A stretch of 64,000 nt of DNA from Deltaproteobacteria bacterium (GTDB taxonomy: Bacteria; JAGRBM01; JAHCIT01), in assembly GCA_026129095.1 (NCBI GenBank), contig JAHCIT010000004.1, forward strand, positions 248,001-312,000, read 5' to 3'. This document shows positions 60,235 to 64,000 of the stretch, one piece after another. The translations under genes and the position numbers were made by a program. Numbering within the stretch: position 1 is the first letter of the stretch; every line of letters begins with the position of its first letter. A model generated the notes under the pieces. That model did no database searches, was not told where the DNA came from, and was given only the letters and a program-made list of their open reading frames with translations.

Positions 60235-61314
60235 ATGGATGCGCTCATTCTCGCTGCCGGCCTCGGAACCCGGCTCCGTCCGCTGACGGAGTACCTTCCC
60301 AAGCCGCTGGTACCGGTGCTGAACACGCCGCTCATTGACCTTGCCATCGACTGGCTGCGGGTTCAGGGGATGAGCCGTTTTACGGTCAATTCGCACTACA
60401 AGGCCGATCTGCTCCGCTCCCACCTGAATCAGCGGGCTCTCCATGACCGGATCGATATAACGGAGAGCCACGAACCCGCCATCCTCGGGACAGGTGGGGC
60501 CATCCTCAAGGTGATTGATACCTTCAAGGGCGACTGCTTCGTGCTCTGGAACTCCGATATCCTGTTTGCACCGGAACTGGGACCGGTCATCGAGGGGCAT
60601 CGCTCGTCAGGTGCGCTGGCAACTCTGGTTCTCCGGCGGCGTGATGTGCAGAAATTCGGCGGCTTTACACGCGAACCCGATGGGCTCATCACCTCCTATG
60701 TCCCCCCCAGCCCCGGCCGGCCGCCCCTTCATGCGGGCATCTATACCGGAGTCATGGTGCTCAGCCCGGAGATTCGCATCCACTTTCCGCCGGGGAAAGA
60801 CATCTTCTGCATTATCGCCGACGTGATCCGGCCGCTGATCGAAAAGGGCGAAAGGGTCCGCGGGGTGTTCAGCGATGAATCTTGGAGCGATCTCGGGAAC
60901 CCTGAAGCCTATTTCCGGGCGAATTTCGAGGAACTGGCCCTGCTGGAAAGCGGCCCCAATCCTCTCACCCGGTTTCTCAGGAGCCTGCTGGAGCGCAAGG
61001 GCTACGAAAACCGGGGCAACGGATTCTGGGCCATGCCGCACCAGAAACAGGTGCCGGCCCAGGGGCCGTCGCTGGTGGGCCCGGATGTCGTCTGCGGACG
61101 GGACGTGGCTCTCGGCGAGCGGGTCATCATTGGCAGCGGGGCGCGAATCTACGGCGCCGGCCTGCTGGAGGACTCGATTGTCTGGCCCGGCGTCGAGGCC
61201 GTCCTGCGCTCGCCATCCGGGAACCGGAAGATCCAGGACCGCATCTTTTCCGGTAGCGGCTACTATGCCGTGCCGACGAACCGCGAGGAAATCCCCCAGC
61301 TTCCGCCGGTCTAA
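60235..61314 (+). CDS. MurU-like sugar nucleotidyltransferase with hexapeptide C-terminus
   Basis: 359 residues. Rossmann nucleotidyltransferase: 'LILAAGLGTRLRPLTEYLPK' with the GxGxRxxPxT-Lys-P motif, 'GTGGAI' and 'VLWNSDI' (metal Asp). Residues 265-330 are a left-handed beta-helix (hexapeptide-like: GPDVVCGRDVALGERVIIGS). The N-terminal part resembles MurU (UDP-MurNAc from MurNAc-1-P) but MurU has no such C-terminal extension; mannose- or glucose-1-phosphate enzymes are alternatives. Position after anmK favours a cell-wall recycling or glycan role. Confidence 0.8.
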   Translation: MDALILAAGLGTRLRPLTEYLPKPLVPVLNTPLIDLAIDWLRVQGMSRFTVNSHYKADLLRSHLNQRALHDRIDITESHEPAILGTGGAILKVIDTFKGDCFVLWNSDILFAPELGPVIEGHRSSGALATLVLRRRDVQKFGGFTREPDGLITSYVPPSPGRPPLHAGIYTGVMVLSPEIRIHFPPGKDIFCIIADVIRPLIEKGERVRGVFSDESWSDLGNPEAYFRANFEELALLESGPNPLTRFLRSLLERKGYENRGNGFWAMPHQKQVPAQGPSLVGPDVVCGRDVALGERVIIGSGARIYGAGLLEDSIVWPGVEAVLRSPSGNRKIQDRIFSGSGYYAVPTNREEIPQLPPV

Positions 61315-61336
61315 TCGAGGGCCCGGTCCCGGCCGG

Positions 61337-63730
61337 TCAGGCAAGCCCCCACTGGCGGCGCAGGAACCATTCGACCGACAGCAGTGCCGCCAGAACCAGC
61401 AGCACGAATCCGTTGTCCCAGAGTTCGACTTCACGGGCCCCCAGGACCCGGAACGCATCCACGGGCTTTACCGACGGCACACCGTCTGTCCGGCCCTTCT
61501 CGATCCGGAGCGACCGTCCTCCAAGACGGTTCGCCAGTGCATCCATCAGCTCCGTTTCGACACGGGTTCGCTCATATTCGGCCACCGGGCTCAGCACCTC
61601 GACAAAAGCGGTGTCGGAACCGAGCTCCAGACCGGAAGAGGACTTCGCCCCGCTCCAGATGGACAGGAACCCCTTTCCCTCGGCAATGCAGGTGGTTTCA
61701 AAGACGCCCGGCCCCGACTGGACCACCGGTTGCGGACAGATATTGCCGGTCATCGAACTGATTCCCCGCGCCTTCAGGTCAACAATCGCCTGCTCGGCCG
61801 GGCGGTACTGCTCGTCCAGGACGGATACACGCACACGCATTTCCTCGCCGGGACGGTACTGGCGGCGCGGCGTCGTCACCTGTACCCGCTGGCTGGAAGG
61901 ATCCTTGGTGAGCCACCGGAGGGCTTCACGCCAGAATGTCGCATAGTGCCGGGCTGTCCCCTCCTGTGCGGCTGCAGGGAAGGCCCAGAACCATGACGAA
62001 TCACCTGCCACGGAGAGCACCCGCCCCTTGCTGTACTGCCGCCCGGCGACCAGTGACATAGGCCTCCCATCCGGATACTTCAGTCTGGGATGGTTCATGA
62101 GCGAGAACGCATCCGGCTTGAGCGGTCCCGTCAGGTTCATGCCTTCTACTGGCGGAAGCCGTTTCCAGAGTTTTTCATTCTCGTCCGGATCGGAAACCAG
62201 CCGGGTCATGGGGTGGATACGCCCTGTCTGGGATAACTCGGGAGCGAAAGGAGCCGTCTCGTAGACCCGGCCCATGTCCAGCAGGCCAGCCCCCTGGAAC
62301 CGCTCGAACGGCATCAGGTCACGGATGGCAGCCCAGTTGAAGTTGGTGTCGGAAAAACCCTGGTCGCCTCCGATTAATACCAGTCCACCACCCTGCTCGG
62401 CCACGAACTTCCGCATGTTCTCCAGATGACCCAGGTTGATCCCGTAATGATCCTGGTACTGGAAGTTCTGCATGATCACGACATCAAAGGAAGGAAGCTG
62501 ACGGTCAAAAATCTCGTCTGTCGGAAACGGAATCAGGGACAGGTCCCGCTCGGGAAAGTTCTGCATTCTCACCTGCGCCAGATCCCGCAGGATCATGAAC
62601 GAGATCAGGTCGATATTGGGGTCACGCTTGAACAGCTGCCTCAGGAACCGGACGTCCCAGCTCGGATGCCCGACCACCTGAAGCACCCGGATCCGGTCGC
62701 GGATCACGTTGAGAATAAAGGCCTTCTTGTTATTGTCGCGGATCCGTTCCACTTCGACAGGCGGAACCTGAACCTCGTAAATGAACTCACCTACCTCCTG
62801 CGGCGAAAAAGACAGGGTGGCTTTCAGTGTGTGCGCGCCAGAATCAGGAACCTGGACCTGGGTCTGCGCGATCACTCCTCCCCCGAACCGGAGCTGGACT
62901 GGCAGACGCTGGGCGGAAATGCCGCTGGTGCGAACGTGTATGGTGATTTCCGCCTGGTTCCTGATGAACGCATAGTCGTCCACCTCTAGCGAGGAGATCG
63001 CCACGTCCGGTATGGGCTCCTCGCCACCGACCAGAACCGTCGAGACGGGGGCATTCACCCCGGCAAGCCCGGCCTGCCGGAGCCGGTCGGCGAACACGTT
63101 TTCCCGGCGAGTGGCCTCGGAAAGCCCGGACAGGTCCGCGCCGTCGGAAACAATGACCACTCCGCTGGTCGGCTGATCCTTGATACGCCGGGCCATATCC
63201 ACGAGGAGCGAGGAGAAATCGGTCGAGAATCCCGCCACCGGCAGGCTCGCCCCCTCGCCCGCCATTCCGGGGAGCGGCGCGATCCGGAAATCATCGCCGC
63301 TGCCTGAAAAGCCGAGCATCCTTATGTCGTAGTTCTCGCGCCACTGATCCAGCGGGAGTCCACCTGCCGCCAGCCACCTTGTCACCGCTTCCCGGCGTTC
63401 GGCACCCCCGTTCGCGTCCGGAATCTCCATGCTTGGGCTCTGGTCAAAATACACGACCAGCTGGTTGCGGATCGGCTGTGTTTTCTGGAGCTGCACACGC
63501 GGGCCGGCAGCCGCCACGGCAATCGCCCCAACGGCGGCCAGACGCAGCAGCACCAGCAGCACTCCCCTGGCACCCCCGGCACGGATATCGGAAACGGCGC
63601 TGGCGAGCAGGGCTGCCACGAGTGCCACCAGGACATATAGAAACAGGCCTTCCAGCCGCTCCGAATAGACGATCTCCCAGCGATCGAAATCCCCGCCCGA
63701 AGCGGCCAGCCTGTCCATCAGTCCGTTCAC
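61337..63730 (-). CDS. VWA/glutamine-amidotransferase-like membrane protein (Bat-type cluster)
   Basis: 797 residues. N-terminal transmembrane helices (about 30-75) then a von Willebrand A-like segment with 'VVYFDQSPSME' (DxSxS, MIDAS-like). A middle beta-rich region (about 245-345) follows, then a class I glutamine-amidotransferase-like domain with 'FVAEQGGGLVLIGGDQGF', and a C-terminal transmembrane helix near 'LSVEWFLRRQWGLA'. This layout is common in 'DUF58/VWA/DUF4159' membrane clusters linked to MoxR AAA proteins. Function is unknown in detail. GTG start overlaps the stop of the upstream DUF4159 gene (GTGA). Confidence 0.82.
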   Translation of the reverse strand: MNGLMDRLAASGGDFDRWEIVYSERLEGLFLYVLVALVAALLASAVSDIRAGGARGVLLVLLRLAAVGAIAVAAAGPRVQLQKTQPIRNQLVVYFDQSPSMEIPDANGGAERREAVTRWLAAGGLPLDQWRENYDIRMLGFSGSGDDFRIAPLPGMAGEGASLPVAGFSTDFSSLLVDMARRIKDQPTSGVVIVSDGADLSGLSEATRRENVFADRLRQAGLAGVNAPVSTVLVGGEEPIPDVAISSLEVDDYAFIRNQAEITIHVRTSGISAQRLPVQLRFGGGVIAQTQVQVPDSGAHTLKATLSFSPQEVGEFIYEVQVPPVEVERIRDNNKKAFILNVIRDRIRVLQVVGHPSWDVRFLRQLFKRDPNIDLISFMILRDLAQVRMQNFPERDLSLIPFPTDEIFDRQLPSFDVVIMQNFQYQDHYGINLGHLENMRKFVAEQGGGLVLIGGDQGFSDTNFNWAAIRDLMPFERFQGAGLLDMGRVYETAPFAPELSQTGRIHPMTRLVSDPDENEKLWKRLPPVEGMNLTGPLKPDAFSLMNHPRLKYPDGRPMSLVAGRQYSKGRVLSVAGDSSWFWAFPAAAQEGTARHYATFWREALRWLTKDPSSQRVQVTTPRRQYRPGEEMRVRVSVLDEQYRPAEQAIVDLKARGISSMTGNICPQPVVQSGPGVFETTCIAEGKGFLSIWSGAKSSSGLELGSDTAFVEVLSPVAEYERTRVETELMDALANRLGGRSLRIEKGRTDGVPSVKPVDAFRVLGAREVELWDNGFVLLVLAALLSVEWFLRRQWGLA

Positions 63731-64000
63731 AGCCGCCGCCTCTTCAGGATGAACGGGATATGGACCTGATCGCTCTTGTAGTCCACGTTCAGCGCATACA
63801 TGAAGATATTCAGGCCCATGCGGAACGCCCGTTCCCGGCCGGCCTCGCCAGCCGAAATCTGGTCATGAACAAACCCGCCATCCGACCGCCGGGCCCATGC
63901 ACCTCCAAGATCATTCCGGGAATACAGAATTGCCGTCCGGCCGCCCACCTGAACGCCTTCGATCTCCTTCGCGACGGAAAGCCGTCCCGGGGCGCCCTCC
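63727..64000 (-). CDS. DUF4159-domain protein, C-terminus (truncated by window edge)
   Basis: Open on the minus strand from the window end, 90 codons visible. The sequence includes GGRTAILYSRNDLGGAWAR, 'RAFRMGLNIFMYALNVDYKS' and a basic tail ending ILKRRRL, the typical end of DUF4159 proteins. Its stop overlaps the start of the VWA gene. The GTG at 63948 is internal, since the frame is open above it. Confidence 0.85.
   Translation of the reverse strand, partial: EGAPGRLSVAKEIEGVQVGGRTAILYSRNDLGGAWARRSDGGFVHDQISAGEAGRERAFRMGLNIFMYALNVDYKSDQVHIPFILKRRRL

Noticed and set aside
1-64000. CRISPR arrays, insertion sequences, prophage or rRNA genes
   Set aside because: No regularly spaced direct repeats, transposase, integrase or rRNA sequence was seen in reading the window.

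Overview
The window is a 64-kb piece of a high-GC, gene-dense bacterial chromosome with no insertion sequence, prophage, CRISPR array or rRNA operon that I can see. Gene content suggests a Gram-negative, deltaproteobacteria-grade lineage (Myxococcota- or Binatota-like). The pointers are: lipoproteins with lipobox signals; a DnaJ/DUF4388 response regulator and a second DUF4388 protein; an MXAN_5808-type S41 peptidase; a COQ4-like protein; a probable hopanoid C-3 methylase; several acyl-CoA dehydrogenase, SDR and luciferase-like genes; and many GTG/TTG starts. This placement is inference from gene families, not from a marker tree. No intergenic gap exceeds about 300 bases; the largest are 20990-21280 and 50286-50576, and the latter holds a tRNA.

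Layout. 1-3925: a 5'-truncated FG-GAP/RTX-like propeller protein, a TIGR03032-type protein and a prolyl-4-hydroxylase-type oxygenase, tightly coupled. 3922-8507: a COQ4-like gene divergent from a TetR gene across a 34-bp palindrome, then epoxide-hydrolase-like, SDR and luciferase-like oxidoreductase genes. 8672-13472: a compact formate operon (Cys-type formate dehydrogenase, two diaphorase-like FeS/flavin subunits, formate channel). 13583-17378: hybrid histidine kinase and probable HpnR. 17454-20989: DsbA-like lipoprotein, CcdA and a HEAT-repeat protein on the minus strand. 21281-21973: a Sua5/YciO protein. 22031-25766: RR-DUF4388-J protein and four small Cys-rich lipoproteins. 25771-31526: acyl-CoA and related metabolism (two acyl-CoA dehydrogenases, enoyl-CoA hydratase, metallo-beta-lactamase-fold protein, SDR, DUF2231). 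31641-33026: sensor kinase. 33298-38524: hemC, cobA-hemD fusion, fmt, rsmB and a VOC protein. 38621-44702: aconitase, a secreted protein, a micro-membrane protein and priA. 44898-49448: S41 peptidase, rhomboid, SUMF1-like protein and yacG. 49546-52775: TetR with its own promoter/operator, tRNA-Phe and a molybdopterin oxidoreductase. 52988-61314: MshEN-like protein, carbonic anhydrase, proS, DUF4388 protein, pyrF, anmK and a MurU-like nucleotidyltransferase. 61337-64000: a VWA/amidotransferase-like membrane protein and the C-terminus of a DUF4159 protein.

How genes may work together. The formate operon can import formate and oxidise it with electrons passed through FeS centres to a flavin/NAD(P) module. 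The DsbA/CcdA pair may serve the envelope where the Cys-rich lipoproteins live. Three separate proteins (22031-23653, 52988-54436, 57016-58329) carry the same tandem R-x-G-x2-L-x3-G helical motif known from MshEN c-di-GMP-binding domains, which suggests an unrecognised second-messenger read-out. AnmK followed by a MurU-like enzyme suggests peptidoglycan sugar recycling. Long open frames antisense to these genes are high-GC shadows and are left out.
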